14,426 nucleotides of DNA from an uncultured Chlamydiae bacterium (GCA_903867585.1 CAIPRZ010000174.1:1-14426); one strand, 5' to 3'; positions 1 to 7,170 are shown, numbered from the stretch's first letter. Notes: generated from the letters alone by a model not told the origin. Made by a program: numbers and translations.

Positions 1-605
1 AATAAGCGCTGACCTAAATAATTAGACTCATCGTATTTAGATTTTAAAAAAATAAAAAAGGGCTCAAATCGGATATCAAAACGTCTTTGATAGCCAAAAT
101 TAAATCCAAAAGGCAAACCTACATCTAAACCAAAAGCCCATCGATTGCTATGTTTTTTAGACCCAATAGTCCCAATTCCAATCATCCCTTTAAGATTTAA
201 ACCTAAATCAAATAGGGGATTAAAGCTGTGGTTTATAAGAAGGCCATAAGAGCCAAAAGCATACTCTAAAGATTGTTCTTTTATAGGTTTAAGATAGCGC
301 CTTTCATGGTCGTGAGAAATTTTAAAATCGTCTAAATAGCCCCCACCTAAAAATGGGATTAATGAAGTTCTTTCAAAGTTAAAGCTATAGCCGATTCTAG
401 CTTCACCTTCAACAAGCCAGCAATCGCCTGAAGACAAGTAATCATAAGAGATCCAGCCCAGTATTGCCGCGTAGAGGTAATCTTTCTGTATTCTTTCATA
501 CCCTTCAAAAAAAAGGATCCGATTAGAAAAACTTTTGGCTTTGACTTCCTCTTGAGCTTGAATGAATGAAGAGGTTGCAAGTAGAGAAAATACAAAGAGC
601 TTCAT
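1..605 (-). CDS. Exported beta-barrel-like outer membrane protein, partial (3' end outside window)
   Basis: The reading frame opens with ATG at 605 and stays open to the window edge (201 codons plus two bases), so the C-terminus is missing. An AAGGAA ribosome binding site lies just upstream on the minus strand. The N-terminus MKLFVFSLLATSSFIQA is a clear Sec signal peptide with likely cleavage after A17. The mature part alternates short hydrophobic/aromatic strands with polar turns (for example LIPFLGGGYLDDF, WAFGLDVGLPFGFNFGYQRR, FDIRFEPFFIF), the pattern of a small outer membrane barrel of about 8 strands. I do not recognise a specific family. It is transcribed divergently from the phosphofructokinase gene across a 56-base gap. 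Outer membrane location is inferred from the signal peptide and strand pattern. A periplasmic beta-rich protein is the alternative. Confidence 0.7.
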   Translation of the reverse strand, partial: MKLFVFSLLATSSFIQAQEEVKAKSFSNRILFFEGYERIQKDYLYAAILGWISYDYLSSGDCWLVEGEARIGYSFNFERTSLIPFLGGGYLDDFKISHDHERRYLKPIKEQSLEYAFGSYGLLINHSFNPLFDLGLNLKGMIGIGTIGSKKHSNRWAFGLDVGLPFGFNFGYQRRFDIRFEPFFIFLKSKYDESNYLGQRL

Positions 606-617
606 TATTTCCTTATG

Positions 618-639
618 ACTATTACAAATTTTGTATAGT
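618..639. promoter_or_regulatory. Operator-like dyad and possible -10 box in the divergent promoter region
   Basis: The arms ACTAT-(T)-ACAAA and TTTGT-ATAGT are perfect reverse complements of 10 bases, around one central T and with one bulged T at 623. The right arm contains TATAGT (634-639), a plausible -10 box for the rightward gene at 662, though no good -35 box is visible. Read leftward, the dyad lies just upstream of the start at 605. The site could bind a repressor controlling one or both genes. In such A+T-rich DNA a chance dyad is possible. Confidence 0.3.
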
Positions 640-661
640 TTTTTTAAAAATTATTTAAAAG

Positions 662-2353
662 ATGAAAAGTGAATCCTTCTTTTTAAAAATCTTAATCGAC
701 AATATACCACCTAAAAGTGATAGGATCAGATTTTTTAAAAGTCCCAAAATGGTCTCAAACTTTATGACAAGAACGTTTCAATCCATGATTAATGGTTTAA
801 GATTTCCTTTAAGCTCTTTTTGCCAAGACATTGGGACGCTTAAAAAAGTCCTTTTGAATTCAAAAAAAATTGATCCCTCTATTTCTGAATTATTACCCCA
901 TTTAGAAAGCCACTGTTATAAATTTGAAAAAGACACACTAAAAGCCTCACATATCAAAAAAGTTGGGGTCGTATTTTCTGGAGGACAAGCTTCAGGCGGG
1001 CATAATGTGATTTGGGGTATTTTTGATGGGCTAAAAAAAATTAATCCTGATGGAGAGCTTATCGGATTTTTAAATGGTCCCTCCGGAATCATCGATAATA
1101 AATTTATCCCCATTACCGAAAAACTTTTAGCCCCCTATTATAATACGGGAGGGTTTGATCTCATAGGTTCAGGTCGTACAAAGATTGAAACGGAGGTTCA
1201 ACTCACTAAAAGCCTTGAAACCATAAAAAACCATAAGCTTGATGCCTTAATTATTATTGGTGGGGACGATTCTAATACCAACGCCGCTGTTTTAGCCAAT
1301 TACCTCAAAACTAAAAAACTTAATTGCACCATCTGTGGTGTTCCAAAAACCATCGATGGAGACTTAAAAAATGCTCATATCGAAACAAGTTTTGGTTTTG
1401 ATACAGCCTCCAAGCTTTTTTCTGAACTCACAAGTAACATTGCAAGAGACTGTCTATCGGCCAAAAAATATTACCACTTTATTAAAATTATGGGCCGTTC
1501 TGCTTCTCACATCACTCTTGAAGTAGCCCTCAATGCTAAACCGAATTTAAGCTTTATAACAGAAGAGATCACAAAAAATAAAAGGACCCTTGCAGATATT
1601 GTTAAAGAAATAGCTCAGATGATCATTGATAGAGCTTCGCACCACAAAGAATATGGAATCGTCTTAATACCAGAGGGGCTTATTGAAGCTGTTGATGAAT
1701 TAAATAGCTTAATCAAAAACTTAAGCTCAGCGATTGGGCAACATGGACATAAAGAAGCGCTTTCTCATTTAAATCCTTCTGATAAGGCTCTTTTTGATAA
1801 AATCCCCTCCGATATCCAAAAACAGCTATTTTTAGACACCGATCCTCATGGAAACGTCCAAGTGTCACTTATTGAGACTGAAAAATTGATCCTAGCTTTA
1901 GTAAAACAATACCTCAAAGACCACAAGTTTGAAGGAAATTTTTCCGCTGTTTGCCATTTTTTTGGCTATGAGGGGAGGTCCTGTTATCCTTCTTATTTTG
2001 ATGCCATTTATACCTATCATTTAGGTATGGGAGCTATGGCTTTAGCAAAAGAATCGCTTTCTGGCTACATGGTAAGTATCAAAAATTTAGAAAAGTCACC
2101 CGATAAATGGCATCTTGAAGCCATACCAACAGTTTCTATGATCCATTTAGAGAAAAGAAAAGGGGTGAATAAGCCCGTAATTAAGAAAGCGTATGTAGAC
2201 CTATCGTTAGCAAGATACTTGCAATTTAGCATGATCAAAGAATCGCTTAAAACCTCTGATCATTATCAATTTTGTGGTCCTTTGCAATATTTTGGCCCAT
2301 TTGAAGATTTGTATCATCCTCCTTTGATTTTACAAGATAGGGTCAGAGATTAA
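662..2353 (+). CDS. pfp: Pyrophosphate-dependent 6-phosphofructokinase (long, chlamydial/plant-beta type)
   Basis: Predicted cytosolic glycolytic enzyme that reversibly phosphorylates fructose 6-phosphate to fructose 1,6-bisphosphate with pyrophosphate instead of ATP, of value to an energy-limited intracellular organism. At 563 residues it has the length of the long PPi-PFK group. Visible motifs: GGQASGGHN (107-115) at the phosphoryl-donor site; GGDDSNTNA (200-208), where the second Asp is the PPi-specific hallmark in place of the Gly of ATP enzymes; the catalytic PKTIDGDLK (228-236), with the Asp base and the Lys found in PPi enzymes; MGRSASH (277-283) and IPEGL (336-340) for fructose 6-phosphate binding; and GYEGRS (435-440), typical of the long form. 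The start at 662 has only a weak AAAAG upstream. The next Met (residue 30) would remove an N-terminal stretch with no catalytic motif, so the start is not certain. No terminator is visible after it. Confidence 0.93.
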   Translation: MKSESFFLKILIDNIPPKSDRIRFFKSPKMVSNFMTRTFQSMINGLRFPLSSFCQDIGTLKKVLLNSKKIDPSISELLPHLESHCYKFEKDTLKASHIKKVGVVFSGGQASGGHNVIWGIFDGLKKINPDGELIGFLNGPSGIIDNKFIPITEKLLAPYYNTGGFDLIGSGRTKIETEVQLTKSLETIKNHKLDALIIIGGDDSNTNAAVLANYLKTKKLNCTICGVPKTIDGDLKNAHIETSFGFDTASKLFSELTSNIARDCLSAKKYYHFIKIMGRSASHITLEVALNAKPNLSFITEEITKNKRTLADIVKEIAQMIIDRASHHKEYGIVLIPEGLIEAVDELNSLIKNLSSAIGQHGHKEALSHLNPSDKALFDKIPSDIQKQLFLDTDPHGNVQVSLIETEKLILALVKQYLKDHKFEGNFSAVCHFFGYEGRSCYPSYFDAIYTYHLGMGAMALAKESLSGYMVSIKNLEKSPDKWHLEAIPTVSMIHLEKRKGVNKPVIKKAYVDLSLARYLQFSMIKESLKTSDHYQFCGPLQYFGPFEDLYHPPLILQDRVRD

Positions 2354-2364
2354 GAAAATAAAAT

Positions 2365-2393
2365 TTCACAAAAAGTAAAGCTTAGACTATACC
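2365..2393 (+). promoter_or_regulatory. Candidate sigma-70-type promoter of the MOMP-like gene pair
   Basis: TTCACA (2365-2370, one mismatch to TTGACA) is followed after 17 bases by TATACC (2388-2393, two mismatches to TATAAT). Transcription would begin near 2400, giving a leader of about 17 bases before the ATG at 2417. That fit supports 2417, not 2468, as the ancestral translation start of the downstream gene. Pattern match only. Confidence 0.4.
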
Positions 2394-2416
2394 GTTTGAA
2401 AACCTTTGGAAAAATT

Positions 2417-2467
2417 ATGTAATTAGTCTTACCCCTTTTTGTCCTGACAAGTTTAAGTCTTTGTTCG
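2417..2467 (+). other. Signal-peptide coding segment interrupted by TAA at codon 2
   Basis: An ATG at 2417 sits six bases after a GGA ribosome binding site (2408-2410) and is followed directly by TAA (2420-2422). The same frame then stays open into the protein starting at 2468. The codons after the TAA spell LVLPLFVLTSLSLCS, a textbook hydrophobic signal-peptide core lacking only the usual Met-Lys at its head. One base change (TAA from AAA) would give MKLVLPLFVLTSLSLCS joined in frame to MERWSS. No ATG, GTG or TTG occurs in frame between the TAA and 2468. A CTG at 2444 would keep only half of the hydrophobic core. Confidence 0.8.
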
Positions 2468-3493
2468 ATGGAAAGGTGGAGCTCAAGTGTTGAGGGAGTT
2501 TATCTAAGATTTTATAATTCTCATGACGGCTATAGGTTTTCAAATGCTGTTGAAGACTCAACATATACTATAAACCTATTTAATACCCCTTATTCTCCAA
2601 CATGGGGAATTCAAGGCTATATAGGGTATAAGTCCAATTTGGGAGACCTATTAACCCGCTTATCGGGATTTTTCTTTAAAGATAATTGTCGACCTCGTAC
2701 CCATATGTATCCAGGCCTTGGTTATGAAAACAGCTACGTTATCGGAGAATCTAGCGCCAATTCCACAAATCTTAATTTTACTCCTTTAACTCCATTAGGT
2801 GAATATAAGGATTATCAAGGCTCTTTAGTTGGTAATATTCCCTCCGGTGGATTACGTGTTGGTGGTGTCATGATAGATCAATATTTTCAGGATAACTTTA
2901 ATTCCTTAGATTTTTCTATGGCTCCAGAATTAAAGCTTAAACCCTTTCTAATTTTAAGACCTCTAATGGGCATTGGGGGGTTAATTACTAATTTTAAGCA
3001 ATCTTACACCAAATATACACAGCAAGGAACAAGCCCAATACCAGGATCTACCGCTCACTTACTTGTTCAAAGCCAATATTCTTCACAAACTCAATTTAAT
3101 GCCATAGGACCAGAACTTGGAATGGATTTACTGTTTAATCTTTCTAAAAATTTATACTTTGATATAAATGCGACTTTTAGATGGCTTTGGGGAGATAAAA
3201 AAAGTAATTTAAAAGAATCTTATCTTTATGACTTAGGCGGAAACAAAATAAATTCTCAAGGATCTTTACAACGTAATGCCACTGTATGCCAAGCTGATTA
3301 TGTTTTTAACGCTAAATTTTGTGCACAAGCTTTGCTAAAAAATGAAACCCAAGCTTTAGGAGTTACCATGGGATATAAATTTGAGATTCTTCCTCAATTT
3401 TTTACCCTTGCCTATAGCCAATCAGGCCTTCCGGATGCCGGGGTCGATTTTATGATTCAAGGATTAACCGTTGGAACCTTTTATAAATTTTAA
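2468..3493 (+). CDS. MOMP-like (Lpg1974-type) outer membrane porin, signal peptide disabled by an upstream stop codon
   Basis: The 341 codons from ATG 2468 encode a mature-type outer membrane barrel. The N-terminal strand is WSSSVEGVYLRFYNS, a Gly/Tyr-rich strand GIQGYIGYKS lies near residues 48-57, and FNAIGPELGMDLLF (210-223) leads into FDINATFRWLWGD (231-243). That is the arrangement seen in Legionella-OMP/chlamydial MOMP-like proteins, where a GP-containing motif precedes a long strand pair. The chain ends ...TVGTFYKF, with the terminal Phe typical of proteins inserted by the BAM machinery. Starting at 2468 leaves no signal peptide and no nearby ribosome binding site. The natural start appears to be 2417, which is blocked by TAA at codon 2. 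The gene is either recently inactivated, translated inefficiently, or affected by a sequencing error. The intact downstream frame argues that any inactivation is recent. It lies 14 bases upstream of a second MOMP-like gene, probably on the same transcript. Confidence 0.7.
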   Translation: MERWSSSVEGVYLRFYNSHDGYRFSNAVEDSTYTINLFNTPYSPTWGIQGYIGYKSNLGDLLTRLSGFFFKDNCRPRTHMYPGLGYENSYVIGESSANSTNLNFTPLTPLGEYKDYQGSLVGNIPSGGLRVGGVMIDQYFQDNFNSLDFSMAPELKLKPFLILRPLMGIGGLITNFKQSYTKYTQQGTSPIPGSTAHLLVQSQYSSQTQFNAIGPELGMDLLFNLSKNLYFDINATFRWLWGDKKSNLKESYLYDLGGNKINSQGSLQRNATVCQADYVFNAKFCAQALLKNETQALGVTMGYKFEILPQFFTLAYSQSGLPDAGVDFMIQGLTVGTFYKF

Positions 3494-3507
3494 TTGTCAG
3501 GAAAATA

Positions 3508-4791
3508 ATGAAAAACTCACTTTTACTACTCATTCCGTTTTCGATGTTTGCCGGAAGTTTTGAAGATTTAGAAAAGGATCTTTTTGGCTCTTCTGATTCT
3601 GAAAGCCCTCTTAAAGAAGAAAAACAGGATACTTCAACAGAGGTTAGCGTAAATCCTGAATCTTTATCTAAACTCATTAATGATGACGATTATAATTTTG
3701 ATGAAGATGAAGGAGAGGATAATCACCAAACTCTCATGCCAAATCCCTATAATCCAAAAATAGCATCAACGTGTGAGGCTCCGGATAAACCCATTAAGAT
3801 AAAATCCCACCATCCTTATAAAGCCCGCTGGCTTTTTGAAGGCTCTGGTCTGTACATGAAACCCTATTTTTCTAATCTTCCTTATCTATTTACTAATGAT
3901 TTGTCTGATTTCTCCACTGGGGATAAAGGCGCCGCGACATCGAATATTCAGCCCCAAACCATAGGTGCTAATTGGGGTTTTGATGTTTATGGCTCGTATC
4001 AAACCAACTGGATCGATGCGATGATAACAGCGGGTTGGCTCAGATTTTATACCAAATCTTCTCAAACAACCTATAATATCACAGATTTTGGAACCGATGG
4101 GTATAACGCTCCCTTAGCCATCGATTACTTTTGGAATTCCAATTTAACCGAACCCTATGACTCCCAAACGTTACAAAGTTATACAGCTAATGCCACAGGG
4201 ACTGTTAACCTAAATATCGATCTTTTTGAATTCATGTTTAGATTTCCCTATAAGACAAAAAAACAGGCCACCTTTACCCCAGCTATTGGAGCTAAGGGTT
4301 TATTATTTCTTTATACATCCCATATCAATCGCTTGAAGAACTATAATGGTGATTCGACCTCGTTATCGCCACCACCACCTTATAATCAAAATAAAGTCTA
4401 TTTGAAAGAGCGTTTTAACGCCGTCGGTCCTTCTGTGGCTTTTGAGGGTAATGTAAATCTTGGATCCCGTTTTTCATTTAATGCTTTAGCTCAAGCCTCA
4501 GCGGTTTTTGGCTATTTAAAAGCCTATAATAATTCAAAAGATTACGAACCAGATCTAGTAGGAGAAATAAATCTTAATTCTTCTAACTACACCTTTAAGC
4601 CCTTACTAGATTTGAGAATGGGTTTTGCGTGGAATAAGGTCTGGGCTAAATCAGGAATAACTTTAGAAGCCGGTTATGATTTTCACTACATGCCTAACCT
4701 TATGCAGATTCCTAATCAAAAAACTAACCTCATTTGGCGCTCTGACTTAAGCACTCAAGGGGTGTATGGTAGTTTAGGGGTCGATTTTTAG
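3508..4791 (+). CDS. MOMP-like (Lpg1974-type) outer membrane porin with an acidic N-terminal extension
   Basis: Predicted outer membrane beta-barrel of 427 residues. The start at 3508 is supported by AGGA (3499-3502) five bases upstream and by a signal peptide, MKNSLLLLIPFSMFAG. Residues 17-105 are an acidic, low-complexity region (EDLEKDLFG, then a D/E-rich run at 59-71 with NFDEDEGED) that does not look like barrel. The barrel seems to begin near ARWLFEGSGLYMKPYF (106-121) and continues with NWGFDVYGSYQTNW, FNAVGPSVAFEGNVNLG (303-319) and GITLEAGYDFHYMPN near the end. The final residues ...GVYGSLGVDF again finish in Phe. The FNA(I/V)GP motif is shared with the gene 14 bases upstream, indicating that the two are distant paralogs in one operon. 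Role inferred: porin or surface protein, as for other chlamydial MOMP-like proteins. The family assignment is by pattern, not by search. Confidence 0.78.
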   Translation: MKNSLLLLIPFSMFAGSFEDLEKDLFGSSDSESPLKEEKQDTSTEVSVNPESLSKLINDDDYNFDEDEGEDNHQTLMPNPYNPKIASTCEAPDKPIKIKSHHPYKARWLFEGSGLYMKPYFSNLPYLFTNDLSDFSTGDKGAATSNIQPQTIGANWGFDVYGSYQTNWIDAMITAGWLRFYTKSSQTTYNITDFGTDGYNAPLAIDYFWNSNLTEPYDSQTLQSYTANATGTVNLNIDLFEFMFRFPYKTKKQATFTPAIGAKGLLFLYTSHINRLKNYNGDSTSLSPPPPYNQNKVYLKERFNAVGPSVAFEGNVNLGSRFSFNALAQASAVFGYLKAYNNSKDYEPDLVGEINLNSSNYTFKPLLDLRMGFAWNKVWAKSGITLEAGYDFHYMPNLMQIPNQKTNLIWRSDLSTQGVYGSLGVDF

Positions 4792-4802
4792 TAGGCTAGA
4801 TA

Positions 4803-5546
4803 TTACTTTTTAGCCATTCCCACATAACCTGTTAGAAGACTTTTAGAAAATTTAAATCTAAAGTCTTCTTTCAGCTCTTTTTTAAATAGCATTCTCCAAA
4901 ATCCTGGACTTTTAGCATCAGGAATGAGCCCTTTTAGAGTGTCGATTTTTAAACCTTGGTTTTCTAATACCGAGCTTAATTCCTTAGGTTTTATAAAAAA
5001 TGAATAGACATGTAAGTTTTTGGGCGTGTTTTTCACAAACCACTCGACTCCTTTAATAATAACAATATGGCTTACAAGGTTGCGATTGAAAGTGTGAAAA
5101 AAAAGGAGCCCCCCTTTTTTTAAAACTCTTGAGGCCTCTTCTAGAGCTTTTTGATAGGAGGGGACGTGCTCTAAAAGATCCATTAAACACACCACATCAA
5201 AACTCTCATCATCAAATGGGAGCTGCAGAGCATCCGCTTCTAAATAGGTGATAAGGTTTTCTTTATCCTTATTTCTTGCTACTTCAAGGCTCCCATTTGA
5301 AAGATCAACACCAGTTACCTGATGACCAAAATCTTTTAAATAACCGGTTAATAAACCACCCCCACAACCTACATCTAAAATAGATATCGGATGATTGAAA
5401 TGCTTTTGTATGGCTTCTTGAATCCAAGGATTACGGATTCTATTTTCTGCTCGAAGAAGGGCTATAGGATGATCTGAGCCCTCATGCCAATAGTTATCTA
5501 ATTCATCGTAAAACTCGTTATTTACTTTGCAGTTTTGGGTTTCCAT
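4803..5546 (-). CDS. UbiG-like SAM-dependent methyltransferase of the polyketide cassette
   Basis: A 247-residue class I methyltransferase. SAM-binding motif I is LDVGCGGG (57-64), with the acidic residue ending strand 2 in GVDLS (79-83), motif II FDVVCLMDLLEHV (116-128) and motif III LKKGGLLFFHTFNRN (142-156). The N-terminal NNEFYDELDNYWHEGSDHP followed by RAENRIR, the FHTFNRN segment and a FIKPKEL segment (184-190) closely follow the plan of UbiG, the O-methyltransferase of ubiquinone synthesis. The start at 5546 has GGAA upstream, and the first 25 bases overlap the end of the membrane-protein gene, so translation is probably coupled. Because it sits in a type III polyketide synthase operon and not with other ubiquinone genes, its substrate is more likely a phenolic or quinone-like polyketide product. 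A true ubiquinone or menaquinone methylation role remains possible. It ends 11 bases from the convergent porin gene. Confidence 0.85.
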   Translation of the reverse strand: METQNCKVNNEFYDELDNYWHEGSDHPIALLRAENRIRNPWIQEAIQKHFNHPISILDVGCGGGLLTGYLKDFGHQVTGVDLSNGSLEVARNKDKENLITYLEADALQLPFDDESFDVVCLMDLLEHVPSYQKALEEASRVLKKGGLLFFHTFNRNLVSHIVIIKGVEWFVKNTPKNLHVYSFFIKPKELSSVLENQGLKIDTLKGLIPDAKSPGFWRMLFKKELKEDFRFKFSKSLLTGYVGMAKK

Positions 5547-6025
5547 AAAAAATTCCAGTAGATGATTTGATAAGACATAAATACAGAGATAAAAAGGGTT
5601 TGTAGCTTGATAAAACTTACAATCATCTCTTTTTGATTTAAAAGGGGCTCAAGCCAAGAGAAGGGTAGAGCTTGGAAAGATAGGGCCCATAAAAAACCAA
5701 GAGCTGCCATCATGATGGGATGATTGATAAATAAAAGAGCATGTAACCACATTTCTACTTTAGGGCAATGATCCACATGAACAAACTCATCTTTAGTAAT
5801 AAAAAGAGTAGAAAATAGGCTCAAAGCAATAAATATTTTCAAATTTAACACGTTATAAGGAAAAATCAAAACAAATAGGAAACACAAAAGGACACTTAAA
5901 GAATCTAAAGGATGGCCTAAACGTTCCCATTTGGGTAGGCCTCTTTTGAGATGAAAATAAAACTCATCATAAAAAATACAAAGGGCTTGAACAATAAACG
6001 GGATGAATAACACATACCTTAACAT
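5522..6025 (-). CDS. Small multi-pass membrane protein with a duplicated acid/His motif, polyketide cassette
   Basis: A 167-residue integral membrane protein with hydrophobic stretches at about 3-19, 42-56, 62-77, 95-118 and 135-157 (four or five helices). I do not recognise the family. It contains what appears to be an internal repeat: DEF at 20-22 with H25, then PKWERLGH at 31-38; and DEF at 79-81 with H83 and H86, then PKVEMWLH at 88-95, plus H102. Each copy reads DEF-x-H-x-PKxExxxH. Paired acidic and His residues near helix ends could form a metal site, as in membrane-bound oxygenases or desaturases, but this is inference. Its ATG (6025-6023) overlaps the TGA of the synthase gene by one base (TGATG), and its end overlaps the methyltransferase gene by 25 bases, so it is firmly part of this pathway. 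A scaffold or transporter role is not excluded. Confidence 0.85.
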   Translation of the reverse strand: MLRYVLFIPFIVQALCIFYDEFYFHLKRGLPKWERLGHPLDSLSVLLCFLFVLIFPYNVLNLKIFIALSLFSTLFITKDEFVHVDHCPKVEMWLHALLFINHPIMMAALGFLWALSFQALPFSWLEPLLNQKEMIVSFIKLQTLFISVFMSYQIIYWNFLWKPKTAK

Positions 6026-7170
6026 CAGTAACCTTCAGATTTTTCAAAAACAGCCCCGGCTATAGTTAGACCTGGACCAAAGGCCAGACTTACAACAATA
6101 GAGCCATTTGGAACCGCATCGTCGTTTAAAATCTTTTCCCAAACATGAGGTAAGGTTGCAGATGACATATTGCCGTGTTCTTTTAAGACCATTGAGGAAT
6201 AACAATATTGAGAATGATCTAATTTTAAAAGGGTTGCAACCTGGTCAATAATTTTAGGCCCTCCTGGATGGATCGCATATATAATAGGGATTTTGGGGTC
6301 TTGATTGGTGTCTTTAAGCAAAACTTTAATAAAACCTTCTATCGAACCGGCAATTAAAGAGGGGACATCTTTAGATAATGTCATAGCGAACCCAAAAGGG
6401 GCTGTTTCCCAACTCATCCCATGCAAGGAATTAGGAATCAGTTTTTCGTGAGTTTTAATTAATTTGAATCCTTTTTGTCCTCGATCAAGATGGGTTTTAA
6501 GTTTATAAAAAATCGCCCCATCGGCAAAAAGACTCTCGATTACAAGTTGTCCCATTGAGTGATTTAAAAGATCCATATGTAAAGAGCAAAACTCGGTATG
6601 AACAACATCGCAGGATCTTGCCCCATTTTTTAAAAAAGCTGAACCCATCCGAATAGAAGGGATGGAGGCGTAGCAACCCATATGATAGGCATGAGTGATC
6701 GTGGTCTGATCTCCCCAGTTTTTGGAAGAAATCAGTTTTTGAGCAGGGCTTGGAGAAGCGTAACCGGTACAAGTGGTATGGATAAGGTGATCTGGGGCCT
6801 CTACTTGGTTATCTTTATAGATTTCCTCTAAGCAGTTATGGCTAACTTCGGCATACAACTGAGTGCGAAGGCTTAAATTAGCCCCTTGAGCGCCATGGGA
6901 TAAATCATAGATCTTTTTAGGCTCTAAGTTCTCTTTAAAAAAATCCTCAAAAAAAAGACGCCTATTCTTGATTTTCTCATCACCCAGTCCTATCTTTTCA
7001 ATCAGCCGAGACAATTTAACATAAAAAGCCTCTTTGGTGATCGGATCAAGCCCTTTACTTAAATTTTCAGCTTCTGTGTGCATTCGGGCTATCCAATCAA
7101 GGGTGGCCCCTTGGGGCTGAATAAAGGGGGGAAGTAGGGGAGTGAGTTCTGTAATGTAGGTGAATGTCAT
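6025..7170 (-). CDS. Type III polyketide synthase (chalcone/stilbene synthase-like)
   Basis: Predicted homodimeric condensing enzyme that extends an acyl-CoA starter with malonyl-CoA and cyclises the product to an alkyl-resorcinol or alkyl-pyrone. The catalytic triad is visible: Cys166 in HMGCYAS, His301 in AIHPGGPKI (299-307) and Asn334 in EHGNMSSAT (331-339). Also present are HTTCTGYASPSP (131-142), GQLVIESLFADGA (207-219) and the C-terminal AFGPGLTI loop (363-370) equivalent to GFGPG in chalcone synthases. At 381 residues it has the normal family length. A FabH-like ketosynthase is less likely because of the HTTCTG and HGNMSSAT context. It is the first gene of a three-gene operon with a membrane protein and a UbiG-like methyltransferase. 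No strong Shine-Dalgarno sequence precedes the ATG at 7170. Starter and product cannot be read from the sequence. Confidence 0.92.
   Translation of the reverse strand: MTFTYITELTPLLPPFIQPQGATLDWIARMHTEAENLSKGLDPITKEAFYVKLSRLIEKIGLGDEKIKNRRLFFEDFFKENLEPKKIYDLSHGAQGANLSLRTQLYAEVSHNCLEEIYKDNQVEAPDHLIHTTCTGYASPSPAQKLISSKNWGDQTTITHAYHMGCYASIPSIRMGSAFLKNGARSCDVVHTEFCSLHMDLLNHSMGQLVIESLFADGAIFYKLKTHLDRGQKGFKLIKTHEKLIPNSLHGMSWETAPFGFAMTLSKDVPSLIAGSIEGFIKVLLKDTNQDPKIPIIYAIHPGGPKIIDQVATLLKLDHSQYCYSSMVLKEHGNMSSATLPHVWEKILNDDAVPNGSIVVSLAFGPGLTIAGAVFEKSEGY

Noticed and set aside
359..595. Open frame on the minus strand of 78 codons
   Set aside because: It is a shifted frame inside the partial outer membrane gene at 1-605, which has a signal peptide and ribosome binding site in its own frame.
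916..1113. Minus-strand open frame within the phosphofructokinase gene
   Set aside because: Antisense to a conserved catalytic region (GGQASGGHN); no start signal or domain.
2396..2423. TTGAAA-16-TGTAAT as the promoter of the first porin gene, with translation at 2468
   Set aside because: It would explain a 2468 start, but that start has no ribosome binding site and leaves the in-frame signal-peptide sequence upstream unexplained. The 2365-2393 promoter with ATG 2417 fits better.
3450..3677. Minus-strand open frame across the junction of the two porin genes
   Set aside because: Antisense to the end of one porin and the signal peptide of the next; no ribosome binding site or recognisable content.
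4793..4817. GGCTA ... TAGCC inverted repeat between the convergent porin and methyltransferase genes, as a terminator
   Set aside because: Only five base pairs with a long loop and no following T-run; not convincing in either direction.
6503..6772. Minus-strand open frame of 89 codons in the polyketide synthase gene
   Set aside because: Out of frame with the synthase, whose active-site Cys region covers this stretch.
6025..7170. Reading the polyketide synthase as a FabH-type fatty acid ketosynthase
   Set aside because: The HTTCTG segment, the His in AIHPGGPKI, HGNMSSAT and the AFGPG loop match chalcone/stilbene synthase-type enzymes, and the length is that of type III PKS.
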